A stretch of DNA of 64,000 bases from Psococerastis gibbosa (lineage: Eukaryota; Arthropoda; Insecta; Psocodea; Psocidae), in the NCBI GenBank assembly GCA_963971405.1, contig OZ020490.1, positions 16,145,464 through 16,209,463 of the forward strand. The letters are read 5' to 3'. Within the stretch, counting starts at the first letter, position 1. The number at the start of each line of letters is the position of its first letter. Below are positions 1 to 11,000 of the stretch, piece by piece. The translations under genes and the position numbers were made by a program. The notes beneath the pieces were generated by a model, which was not told the DNA's origin, did no database searches, and saw only the letters and a program-made list of their open reading frames with translations.

Positions 1-857
1 GGAACACTGTTCGGTTAATACGGGTCAGTCTGGTTCCTCATTAGTCATTATATAGCACTTCACAGACGACTGAACTTTTGTGCACGTGGCACATCATTTT
101 CACTTTGACTGGTCGCCATCTTGAAATCGTTCATTGATGTTGGTTCCAACCTTTTAATGCACGTGAAGGATTCTATCAATACTGAAAGGGATTAAGCTGG
201 TAACATAGTGATGAGCCTGGTAGAAAAGAAGCTATATTGCAGTTTAAATATTAAAATAAGAGGAAGTATAATGCTGCAGGTTTAATTTAAAACAAAACCC
301 TGACTGCAGCTATTAACGGTTAAACCCCAAGCTAACCCTTAAACATTTTCCGCTGCTATTTTATGAATACTTTCTTCCAGTTTAACTACATGAGATTATT
401 TTGTAACCCCGCGGCCTCCCTGGATTAATAAAGTTTCTCATTTTCATCAGTGCCCCCTCCCTCCCTCGTCTAATTGACTATATTTTTTAAAATCTGTGTT
501 TTTTTATTTTCCCCTTTCGTCATATTGCCTGATTCTGTTTTTATTAAAGTTGAAAGCCTACTGGACATCTGACTAACCGTCAAGATTTTCACAGCAGGAT
601 TTTTTTTTATTGTAATTTTTTAATTGATGGAATAAAAAATCAGTACAGTTCAAAAACCAAGAGTTTTGTCTCAGGCTCGTACCCATGATTTTTTTTCTTT
701 GGGGGTACCGATACTGCCACTCCTATCCAGTACAATACAAAGCTAACAGTAAGCGAATAGCGTCACCCGAGTCAACGAAGTATTCCAAATGTCATCATTT
801 CGTAGTCTGGTAGTACCTACATATTGTATGCTGATTAATATAATTGTTGATACCTTT
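1..857. other. AT-rich non-coding stretch
   Basis: No exon or clear element is seen. The segment 75-130 (TTTCACTTTGACTGG, CGCCATCTTG) recurs inverted at 28465-28510, so it belongs to an unnamed interspersed repeat. If the FAM20C N-terminal exons lie left of the window, this is intron. Confidence 0.5.
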
Positions 858-1641
858 ATTGCTTTCCAATTTATACGTAGAATAAGGAAAGCTTTGTGAT
901 GGTTGAAATTTTTGATTCCGAGATTTCAACGGATTTACACGTTTTGAGGTCCCAGGAACCCAAAAAAGTGGTTTTTACGAAATGTCTGTCGGTCTGTTCA
1001 TCGATTTCCGGGCAAACTACTCGGTCGATTTTGATGAAATTTAGCTTGTAGGTTTACAAAAATCATACCTCGGGACCATTTTTTTTTTTATATTTTGGGC
1101 TAACTCAATTTGGGGGGGTTTTATTCTCAAAAACCTCCAAAAAACGTCTAAAAAATTATTTCTCAAAAACAGCTCTAACGATTTCTTAGTCGTTATTAAT
1201 GTTGACAAAATGCGTGGGGTTGCTTGCCCTTGATAGTTTGCTTCTAGGGGTAAAGAAATAAAAATAACTAAATTTTAATGAAAAATGACTAAAAAGATAA
1301 TTTTTCTGCGAAACCTTTCAATCGATGATTTCTACCTTTAAGCATGTTTTAGGTGTTAGATTGAGTAACGAAACCGGACGGGTTACTTTCCCAAACAACT
1401 ATTTGGTTTTGTGCAAAAAAAATTGTTTTTGAAAAAATGATGAAAATGCACGCTCAAATGCATTACGTGCCCTGCCAGTATTACTGTGTGGTAATGTGTT
1501 GGTCTGACCTATCTGGGATTTACCTCACCTCCAGTGACGTCAGGTGGACAATCCCAAATTATTTACCAAGAAATTACTCATTTTCTGTATCTACTAATTG
1601 ATAAATTGGAAAGCATGTTCGAGTAAACTCGGACCGGTTCT
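858..1641 (+). mobile_element. Family A element, copy 1 (HINE/Helentron-like)
   Basis: It starts TATTGCTTTCCAATTTATAC and ends CGAGTAAACTCGGACCGGTT plus CT. The subterminal GCTTTCCAATTTAT recurs inverted near the right end, and a hairpin (CGAGTaaACTCG) sits about 10 nt before the 3' terminus. There is no long ORF. The layout (subterminal inverted repeats, 3' hairpin, internal TCTG-type stretch in other copies) is that of Helentron-associated non-autonomous elements. The class call is inference. Confidence 0.7.
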
Positions 1642-1984
1642 TTCCTGGAAATTTGGCTAACTTGAGCTATACAATACTACATTATTCAGCTTTAATCGAT
1701 GGATAACAAAAAATTAGAATTTTCCGCTTGCAAAGCTGCTAAGATTTTTGTCCCCTGAGAAATTTTTTCTCCCCTAGCTAAATACTTTCTGTAGGAGGAA
1801 GCTAGCTCCCACATTATTGTCTGGGGGAATCTTTCTAATTTTATTATTTTCTCTTGAAGGAATTGTGTTGTTTCTACCTGTTTTCTGCTCGGGGGCATTG
1901 CTGCTAATTCATTAATGAACTAATTACATTATCCATTTCTTCAACGAAATTCGAAAGTTCATTCATTACTTGTGCGAACGACAG

Positions 1985-2376
1985 TCGACAGTGCCACAGA
2001 CTATGAACCTGTTGATGTCAAGGGTGCCAATTTTATAGAGCTTGTGCCAAACAGCTGTAAATTTGGTAGTGTACACAGCGTTGGCACGGGGACATGGTGG
2101 GACATGATAATGCGCTGGGACTATACCAGTCAGTCCAAGTGCGTGTCGAGTCCTGGTCACCTCCGAATTAATCGTGTGACTTTGCCATGTTCCCGAAGAG
2201 GTTCGGAATCCACAATAATCAGGAGGTCTACCCTGTCAGCCAACTCATCTTCTCCCCGAGGTGAAGGAGTCTGCTGCCCTTAGGGTGCCTCAAGTTAATA
2301 AACAGACTCACTCCCCCGCCAGATTGACAGGATTGGTTAAAAGCGGAAATGCTGAAGGCAGGCGTTGGAAAACCAA
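1985..2376 (+). mobile_element. Family B repeat, copy 1
   Basis: Shared landmarks are TTTGGTAGTGTACACAGCGT, GACATGGTGGGACATGATAA, ACTATACCAGTCAGTC, CCACAATAATCAGGAGGTCT and CAAGTTAATAAACAGACTCA. At least five relatives occur in the window. The overlapping ORFs are not genes. Confidence 0.65.
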
Positions 2377-3422
2377 ATTTTTTTTTAGTAACTATACAGT
2401 GTAAGTACTCATTATGTAGCTTCGAGCGGGCCAAAAACATTTTTTAAATCCTGGGGACATCTGATACATTTTTAGAATGGCTGGAAGCGTGGCGAGTGGT
2501 TCCAGAAATTCAAAAATATATTTTAGGCGGGAAGCAAATGTTACACGAAGAACCTAAGATTGTCGCCCTAAGAAGGTAACATTCACTTTCAAGCTGCCCG
2601 ACCACAGGACAGGTTTTTACAATTTCGATCTTATCTACAATACTACCATATAATTATTGTGAAGAGTAACTCGTATATGAATTGTTAGATGTTACACCTA
2701 AAATTTACGACTAGATTTCACCTGTGAATAGGGTACTACTAGTATGTGTTGTAGGTTAGTGTGTTAAAGGTGAAGATTAGATGTTTTCATTCGTATCCGA
2801 TATTCATGATCCACTGTGGTCTTCTAATGATCATTAATGAGGGATAATCAGTTTAAAATTGGTATGAGGGCTAATTCTAGTGGAGAGAACAAGATCGGGT
2901 TTACCCAAGCCAGGGCATCTTTGGTTTTCCCTCGAAAATTCAAATAAAATTGAAATGTTAGGTCTGTAACGAATTCGACGCTTTTGCGAACTTTTACTAT
3001 CTGTAGTTCCGCTCCCCCTAGCTGTTCTCCTTGGATCCGTGATATTCTACGGAGGGCGTCTGGGGGTTTCTCCTGGGATTTTTTATATATTTTAATATCA
3101 GTCCCCCTATTACACATCATTGTTCGAATATTCGACCCAATAAATAGGGGTCTAAGAAAAATTTAAAAGTGTAATACCTGAATTCAGACTCAAAGATAGA
3201 TTACTTGCCATATAAGCGAATTTCGGGTCTTTCGGTCCTCCTTCCGCACTCCTACAATGTACCTCAGACACATATTCAGAGACTCTTGGCGTTAACTTCA
3301 ACATACACATGCCAAATATACTCGTATCTTCAGCCGAATAAATCTTCGAGTGTGTAATCAGTGCGAAATGTTAAATTTTTTAAAACTTAGGTATAATAAC
3401 CTGTACTCTTATTTTCTTACAG
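2376..3422. other. Non-coding stretch
   Basis: It holds a MITE relic (2440-2575) and AT-rich sequence. A 90-residue minus-strand ORF at 2848-3120 has no recognised motif and is overlapped by an ORF on the other strand. Confidence 0.4.
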
Positions 3423-3482
3423 GAAAAAAAAGGGGGCAAAAAGCAAAAATGGCACGAAAGCCCGTTCAGCGTGGTTAACAAT
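3423..3482 (+). other. Weak candidate upstream FAM20C exon
   Basis: A TTTTCTTACAG acceptor and an AATGTACGT donor flank 60 nt that are open in at least two frames. In the frame that leaves two bases (the phase needed by the exon at 7943), the end reads KARSAWLT and would join through a Met codon to KNGTSLDLF. The sequence is Lys-rich and low in complexity, and no conserved FAM20 motif is evident. It may be chance. Confidence 0.2.
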
Positions 3483-3630
3483 GTACGTAAAAGTACCCCT
3501 TGTTGTGTGATTTTTTGTATTCCCTTAAGAGCCTTTTTAGAGACAGCAGTGTTCCATTAAATACGACGACAGCTGCCGCGCAACATACAGCTCGCCATAA
3601 AATTAATACTTGTATATATACTTGTTAATT

Positions 3631-4515
3631 TATTGCTTTCCAATTTATACGTAGTATAAGGAAAGCTTTGTGATGGTCGAAATTTTCGATTTCGAGATTT
3701 CAACGGATTTACACGTTTTGAGGTACCAGGAACCCAAGAAAGTGGTTTTTACGAAATGTCTGTCTGTCGCTCTGTCTGTCTGTCTGTCTGTCTGTATGTC
3801 TGTCTGATCATCGATTTCCGGGCAAATTACTCGGCCGATTTTGATGAAATTTTACATATAGGTTCTCCAAAATCATACCTCGAGACCATTTTATTTTTTT
3901 ATTTTGGTTTAACTCAATTTGGAGGGTTTAATTCTCAAAAAACTCCAAAAAAACGTCTAAAAAATTAATTGCTCAAAAACGGCTCAAACTATGTCTTTTA
4001 AATTCACATATATTGTAGTCGTTATTAACGTTAACAAAATACGGGGGTCGCTTGCCCCTCGATAGTTTGCTTCTGGGGATAAAAAAATAAAAATAACTCA
4101 ATTTTCATGCAAAATGACTAAAAAATAATTTTTCAGCGGAATCTTTCTATCGATGATTTCTACCTTCAGGTATGTTTTTGGGGTTCAATAGGGTAACAAA
4201 AACGGACAGGTTGCATTCCCAAAAATATATTTGCTTCTGTGCAAAAAATTATTTTTTGAGAAATTGTGGAAAATTCCCGCTCCAATGCATTACGTGCCAT
4301 GTGTCATTGTTACAACTGTTACAATGTATTGGTCTGTTCGTTCCAGAATATGCAATTAAGTGTTAAGGGGTTTTTAATAAATTGAGGTGGACCCCCCCCC
4401 CCTCGAGGGATCTGAAATTTAACCATACGGAAATTATTTCCTATGAAATTACACATGTTTATATCTACTAATTTATAAATTGGAAAGCATGTTCGAGTAA
4501 ACTCCGACCGGTTCT
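3631..4515 (+). mobile_element. Family A element, copy 2 (HINE-like)
   Basis: This is a near full-length copy (885 bp) with the same termini as copy 1. It carries a (TCTG)n microsatellite at about 3758-3805. The stretch reads as a Cys/Val/Ser-repeat ORF, which is an artefact of the microsatellite. It includes a C-run followed by CTCGAGGGATCTGAAATTTA that copy 1 lacks. Confidence 0.75.
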
Positions 4516-5124
4516 TTAATGTCCGACGATGGCCTAGTGCCGAAACCGGTCGCTTTTGTAAGGTTTTAGTAATAACAGATAAAGTTATTAGAATTATTTG
4601 ATATTTTGCGAAGTATTTTCAAAGTGAATGTGGGTTACATTACCGAAATACGCTATAAAAGGGCTCTTAACGACGTGCATATCCTGATTTGCCGATGTGG
4701 ATTTGTGATTGCTCGGGTAAACAATTGCCAAAAGCTTAAATATTCTGCCACGATTTTCCATGTCCCAAAGCATTGGTTACTTTGAAATCGTCAAGCCGGC
4801 AATTATTTATCACAGAATGTAGGCTACTGTACCATGTACAGTAGGAGTAGCTTTAACGAGTGTGTTTTAGTAGCATTAACATTAAAATGGAGCAATAGGC
4901 TACTTGACAGTTGTAACAATAAAATATAATGTATAGGTACTAGATGGGATAGCTTATAGTTTATTATTTAACAACTTAATCTCTTAATCTTTGCCAATAG
5001 GCAACGATTGGCTAACAATAATAACACATAATGTTTTTGCATGAAAAACAATTGTAAATATTGAAAAATGTTTGTGTTTCAACTGTGGATTGCAAAAGCC
5101 AAAACGACGGTAGATATGATGGGT
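4516..5124. other. Non-coding stretch after family A copy 2
   Basis: The first 45 bp (CGACGATGGCCTAGTGCCGA, AACCGGTCGC) can fold with the end of family A copy 2. The rest is AT-rich, with no feature seen. Confidence 0.4.
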
Positions 5125-5440
5125 GTAAAGAAAATACAACTGAAAATCAGGGTGAGAGAGTGGCCTATCCGTAGAAATAACGAGCTCTACGCGATATACC
5201 GAGAACCTACGGTAGTAGCCGAAATCAAGTGAGCTCCCATCAGGTGGCTAGGGCGAATGCCAGACTATAAGAGCAGCCTTACACAAGGTGCCCCAAGGGA
5301 GAAGAAGAGTGGGATGTGATGGCTGGACGACTTCGAGGTGGACCTGGCGACCCTTGGTGTCGATGACTGGCGAAGGAGAGCGCAGGACCGTGCAGGCTGG
5401 TGCAGGCAGGCCAGGGCCCTTCACGGGCTGTAGCGCCAAG
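5125..5440 (+). pseudogene. LINE (RTE-like) 3'-end fragment
   Basis: The translation, with stops and shifts, gives RRNNELYAIYREPTVVAEIK, RWLGRMPDYKSSLTQ and WLDDFEVDLATLGVDDWRRR, then AQDRAGWCRQARALHGL and a stop. This is the typical end of RTE-like LINE reverse transcriptase proteins (NHELY...EPDIV..IK, RWLDDVEEDL, DR..WR). It is a dead, 5'-truncated copy. Confidence 0.75.
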
Positions 5441-6350
5441 GAGTAAGTAAGTTAGTATGTAAGGAACTAAGCTGTGAAACAGAAATTCGTGGTTCGAATC
5501 TCCATGTAAAAGGAAAAGCTTCCCGCTGGTTCTAACGCGGGTATGGATATTCTAACATTGGTATGGAGAAAACACGGCTGTTGGGCATATTGTGAGCCAC
5601 AAATATACCAGAGTCCAGGAGACTCTACGAGTCCTCGAACTTTAGACCCTCCAAGAGTTGTCGTGCCCACGTTACCACGTGTTTAGCCTACGAGTTAGGT
5701 TGAATTCCGCTTGATGACAGGAATCATTCTTAGTCATGATTGACTGTCGTAACTTAAAATTTGTCAGCGAGCCTAGTGGACATTGCTCTTTCTTCGAACG
5801 CAACCTTTGTTTGACGGTCTACAGCCTTCCTGCTTCGAGCAGATGTTTGTCCTTCATTACGTGTGTCAAAAGTTGATAAGTTGTTCATCTCCAATAAAAA
5901 TTTATATTCTGTACATCCTTCCATCCTGGTATGGGAATCTGCCTACCTTGGTGGTAAAATATGTGGACATCACCAACACTGACCATAGAAGCTGGTGTCT
6001 TGTCTGCATGCGACTGGACTACTGATAGATCTTCTTTTATTTCATAATCAATGCGTTTACGATAAGAAAAGTCTCAGACTTTCCGGTTTTTCTACAAGTT
6101 ACTATTGCAGTACAATATGGTAGTGATGTAGGTTTTGCGGTTGTGGGTCATTCGCTAAATTTTACAACGCCTTTGCGCTTGAAGTATAATTATTTTAAGA
6201 ACGATTTAATTTAATCTAAAGAATGCAAATGACGCATGAGTATGTTTGGTGTATTCGTCCTGTGGGCCTGAGGACATTGTATATATTTACACCATATGTG
6301 TAGTCAGGTGCACGCGAGACCGCAAGACAGATACGAAACGACCCAGCGGT
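5441..6350. other. Non-coding stretch
   Basis: Several short ORFs occur on both strands without motifs or codon bias. No repeat shared within the window was found. Confidence 0.4.
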
Positions 6351-6744
6351 CTTAAGCGTGGTTTCACCGACCTCTAGGTGCAAAATACACATACGGTGAC
6401 GTGGTAGCAGATATCATTAATAAAGACGGGGTTTCCACCGACCTCTCATTGCAGAATGCAAATGACATTGACGGAAATTTGAATTTTTCTTTTTATAGAA
6501 ATCTATTAAAATGTTTGTACACATCCCATGAAGCCATTTTTTAATTTTAATTTGTTTGTTTGTGATTTTACTCTATGATCACGATCAATTTTAACTATGG
6601 CATAGTAAAACAAAAATTTCCGTCAATGTCATTTGCATTCTGCAATGAGAGATCGGTGGATACCCCGCCTTTATTAATGATATCTGCTACCACGTCACCG
6701 TATGTGTATTTTGCACTTAGAGGTCTGTGGAAACCGCGCCTTAG
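6351..6744. mobile_element. Family C foldback element, copy 1
   Basis: Inverted arms (GACGTGGTAGCAGATATCAT, GGGGTTTCCACCGACCTCTC, TTGCAGAATGCAAATGACAT) surround the shared core (ATTTTTTAATTTTAATTTG, TTTTGTGATTTTACTCTATG-like, CTATGGCATAGTAAAACA). The whole can fold into one long hairpin. There is no coding capacity. Confidence 0.75.
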
Positions 6745-6807
6745 CGGAATATGGGATACAACCCCCTGGATCTTGATTTGCATATGGACAAGTGCCAATA
6801 GCCCCAT

Positions 6808-7292
6808 ACCCAGGAATTCTGAGGGGGGGGGGGGAGGGGGGGTCAGCCGATAGTACTACAATACTCGTATATGAAATGTAGTAAAATGATTATAGCCTAT
6901 GTATTTAACGTCGAAATATAAGTAACTTATACTCATGTATACGGTACCCTGCGCGGGGGTTTTGATAATTATATAAAATATGCGCGAAAAAATGGGGTTT
7001 TTCGGATTTTGGCAGCAGTGAGGTTTAGATTTCATCGACGGAGATTCATAGAACTGCAAACCTGGGGGAACTGTGTGAGGAAGTAGGCAAATAATTGTTT
7101 GATTTTTTTTCTACAAATTATTATATCCCAAGACATACTGAAATTACACCAACAGGCGGTTCGGGTCACCGGGGCATTTTTTAAAATATTAGTGCAAATT
7201 GAGTGGCTTTACAAATTTTGACAAAAAAATATTTTTCTATGGAGGGAGTTACAACCCGCCCCCCCCCCCTCCTGGGTACGTCCTTGGCAAGT
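6808..7292. mobile_element. G/C-run element with TACCCAGGA ends
   Basis: ATACCCAGGAATTCTGAGGG (G-run) at the left and CCCCCCTCCTGGGTACGTCC at the right are inverted. The middle has no ORF of note. Confidence 0.5.
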
Positions 7293-7942
7293 GAACATTA
7301 TAAGTTCTGTAGCTAGACTTCAATTCAAGGACCGTAAGTTGGGTAAGGAGGATGCAGGGTTTGAACCCGCCAAGTCCAGTTTTTTCTATAACCTCTAATG
7401 TTAGTTTAGTTAATATTGGGTTCCTACAGAACTGGTCTACTGTGAGCACATTACATTTTTTGTCTAGTGCCTGGACTATATTTCTTGAATATGCTAGGAA
7501 CTCACCAAGGTACCTACCGCTGGTAAAGTCTAGGAGAAGATAATTTTGGAAATAAAGTAATATATTAGCATGAAAACCTATTGATACTTCCTCACGGGTA
7601 ACTGAGTACTTCCTCTTTTATTGACTGTAACTCTTGAATATGCATGGCTCCATCAAGTAAACATATATGTCACTAATTTCAATGGGTGTGTTACTAATAA
7701 ATAAGGAAAGTTTACAGCCATGAGTTTGGACAATATGTGTACTCACTCACATACCTGTGAGTGAAAAATAGAAATAATAAATAAATAAATAAAATCCATT
7801 GTAACTAATTTATTTATTTACTTTTGAATTTCTATTCCTATTTTTTTTCACTGCATTTTCTCACTTTTACACAGGTACGTAGTGCCCATACGCCCTAACG
7901 AAGTGTAGAACTAGTTCCTCATGATTTTCGGTTTTGTTTCAG
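7293..7942. other. Intron or upstream sequence with (AAAT)n tract
   Basis: Holds an AATAAATAAATAAATAAAAT tract at about 7775 and its near inverse (TTTATTTATTTA) at 7808. Nothing else is supported. Confidence 0.5.
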
Positions 7943-8067
7943 GAAAAACGGTACTAGTCTGGATCTATTCCACTACCATATTTCCAAGTTGGAGATGTAC
8001 AGTAGAGAAGATGATAATGTTGGCCATGTATTGCACGCTATGGCCACGCTACCTATCTCCAAAATCG
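7943..8067 (+). CDS. FAM20C: FAM20C exon, region just before the kinase core
   Basis: This 125-nt exon follows a TTTTGTTTCAG acceptor and ends at a GGTAAGT donor. Its frame is 1 nt + 41 codons + 1 nt and reads [16 protein letters not shown], then LPISKI. The 'IS..EMYS' segment and 'LPISK' precede the Gly-rich kinase start in the family. It needs an upstream exon ending with two bases of a codon. It is the first exon I can prove in the window. Confidence 0.85.
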
Positions 8068-11000
8068 GTAAGTTTCATATTTAAGATATTTTTTTGACTA
8101 GAAATTAAAAGGAATGACTCTTCTTCTTCGCCCTTGATGGGATTTGGCCTGCTCGACAGCACTCCTCCAGTCATCTGGGTTTGGTACAACGCTCCACCAT
8201 CTACGGACTCCCAACTCGCGAAGGTCAGTTTCCAGTGGCGTAACAAATTTTTGGGGGCCCTTACGCAAGAGAGAGCAGTTCCCCCCCCCCCCTAAAATTT
8301 TTTGCACTTATACTTGGCGCAAATTTTCATTTACTTTTCTTAAATTAGTTTTTTTTTTAAATTTTATTTCTATAAATGTTCAGAAAATCCCAACAACTTT
8401 ACGTTATCTTCCTTTCTGCGGGGGCCCCCTTCGGCTGGGGGCCCTTATGCCTTTCATAAATTGCTACCCTTCTGTTACGTCACTTCACAGATTCCAACTC
8501 ATCCTTCCAGCGTTTTCGAGGACGCCAGACCAGTCGTCATCATGTTATGCTTGCTTTGTACATCTTTTTTTCGGTATGCGGTCGCCTGACAGTCCTACGA
8601 CTGTTTGTTCGTCGATTTGCTGGCAAATTACTCGGTGGATTTGGATGATTTGTTCTTTATCAAGTCTTATATGACCTTCACCAGGTGGAAATTCGTAAGA
8701 ACTAAGCCAAATATTGTCTAATATCATTACACAATGGCGTCTGGTTGTCACTTGGGGGGCGGATATGGTGGAGTCGTGGGAGCAGAAAAGTAGGACCATC
8801 TTATATGATAATCACAGTACGATTAAAGAGCATTGTGCTCATTTGCTGTGATTTATTTAACAAATGGTATCCTTATGTTGAATTTACTCACCTAATTTGC
8901 AATTGTTTTCCCTCCATGTTTTAAACATTTGCTCAGCCTCATTCTCTTGCATTTTAATAATACTTCTTTTGTTACATTTGTGACGCCTGCGCGGCGCTAA
9001 CTTTGCGATTTGTATTGTTTTCTTAGTTTCGTTAAGAGATTAAAATTTCCATTGCATTTCTACTTCTTTTCTACTGTATATTTTTAAATTTATAACACTT
9101 TAATTGAGTTTTCCCTCTTTTAAATTTTACTGTGGAACAGGCCAACCCCAAGAGTGTGTCAATACCTACTGTATACTTTAAATGTGTTTTTTCTTGATTT
9201 AGGGTAGATTCTTATATACTCTCGATGATGTAATTTTTCACTTTATGGGCCCAATCTCCTATATAGGTACTTCACTATAACATAAGATGTACATCTGATA
9301 CGACAACAAACTGCCCCGCATAAGCTCTCAGAGTGCCCCACAACCTATATCGAGGTAAATCCATGTTTTATATTAAGCTATAGAACCATTTCTATTTAAT
9401 TTTCCACTATTCTTACCAAATTAGTGAAATGAAATTAAATGAAAAACGTCTATTAGGCGAGCTTCAGCCCCGAAGACCCCGAGGGACATGTTTCTTACTA
9501 AACTATTTACTTAACTACTAAACTTACTAAAACTATTATTGCTTTCCTAATTATGCGTTAGTATTTTAAGGAAAGCTTTATGATTGTCGAAATTATTGAT
9601 TTTGAGGTACCAGGAACCCAAAAAAGTGTTTTAAGAAATGGCTGTCTGGCAAGTCAAAAGTTAGTTTAAAAAATTGTCTAAAACGGCTCCATTGTTTTTT
9701 ACCATTGAGCTATTGCGTCATCTATACTAATTCATAAATAGGAAAGCATGTACGGATTCACTTGGGTCGGTTCTGTTTCTTTCTTCTTTTAATTTTGACA
9801 ATTTTGAATGGGGTTTCAAGCATATTTTTGTCATTAGTTTTTTTACTTAATTGTTCAATATAAATTTATACGCTTTGTTCAAGGTTATCGTGACCTTGTA
9901 AGTGTTATAAGGAAGTTAATTCAGGCCAATTCGACGAATTATAGTAAACTTTATTGGGGGAGTGAAGCCTCCATATGGTGAACTATATGGACGTATTGTA
10001 GAATCCGCCCTTAAATTGAAAATTGAGCTCCACTTGACATTACCTGCAAGGTGTAAACTACTCTACCTACAGTATATTGAAATTCACTGCCAATGGCCCT
10101 TTTCTACTCATAACACTTTTAAGGCATCCTTTTATTTGCAAAATTAAATTTCCACCAGCAATCATGAATGAAAGTCTTTTGAATTTCCCGACGTGTAAAC
10201 TTGTTTTGTCGCTCTTTCTGATTTTATTTTATACACGGAATAAGAATAAAGAATGGTTCTATTTATATATATTCCTCTGACAATCTCGATTGGTTTCTGT
10301 ATTATACATAGTAGAAGGACAAATTGTTACTGAATGACTTTCCATGGGCGTTGACTTACTTCCATTGAACCTTGCCCTGCCAACGACCCCAACGGTTTTC
10401 TGACATTATTGGTATTGTTTCCAAATGAATATGCAGCCGTTGGCAAACTGGTTCGTTCCTCGAAGTCAACCCACACTTACTACAAGTGCCAATACAATAC
10501 AATACAATAATACAATAAATATATATTTCCATAAAAAGTTAAGTTATACAGTATTAGCAATATATGCTGCAGGGCTCAGCCCGTGTGCAGCTTAAATTTG
10601 GACAAAAAATCTTAATATACGAGAATGTAAGTAAGTCAGTAAGTATGTTGTTCAGTCTTCGTTTGTCGGTGTTAACGTTGAGATTTGTTTTTAGATGTTT
10701 GAGTTGCCTATTAGCAAAAGCAATCCTCTCCATTTTTTTGAGTTTTGAGATATTCGCGCCATTTCTTTTATTTTTCAATACTCTATCCGATGAATCAGAT
10801 ATTGAGACGCAAAAGCAATTCTAATACTATTAAAATTAGCTTTAAAAACTGTAATGCTATACCTCATGGCGTTGCGGCACAGCAGTTTTTTGCGGTTTCT
10901 GAAAAATCGACCTGGGTGGACAGGATTGCTTTTGCTAATAGGCAACTCATTTTCGAAATTCGTTCAATTGCTTAATAGTTTTTACGTATGTCGGGCTAAG

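Noticed and set aside
3756..3968. ORF with Cys-Leu-Ser-Val repeats
   Set aside because: It is a translation of the (TCTG)n microsatellite in family A, not a protein.
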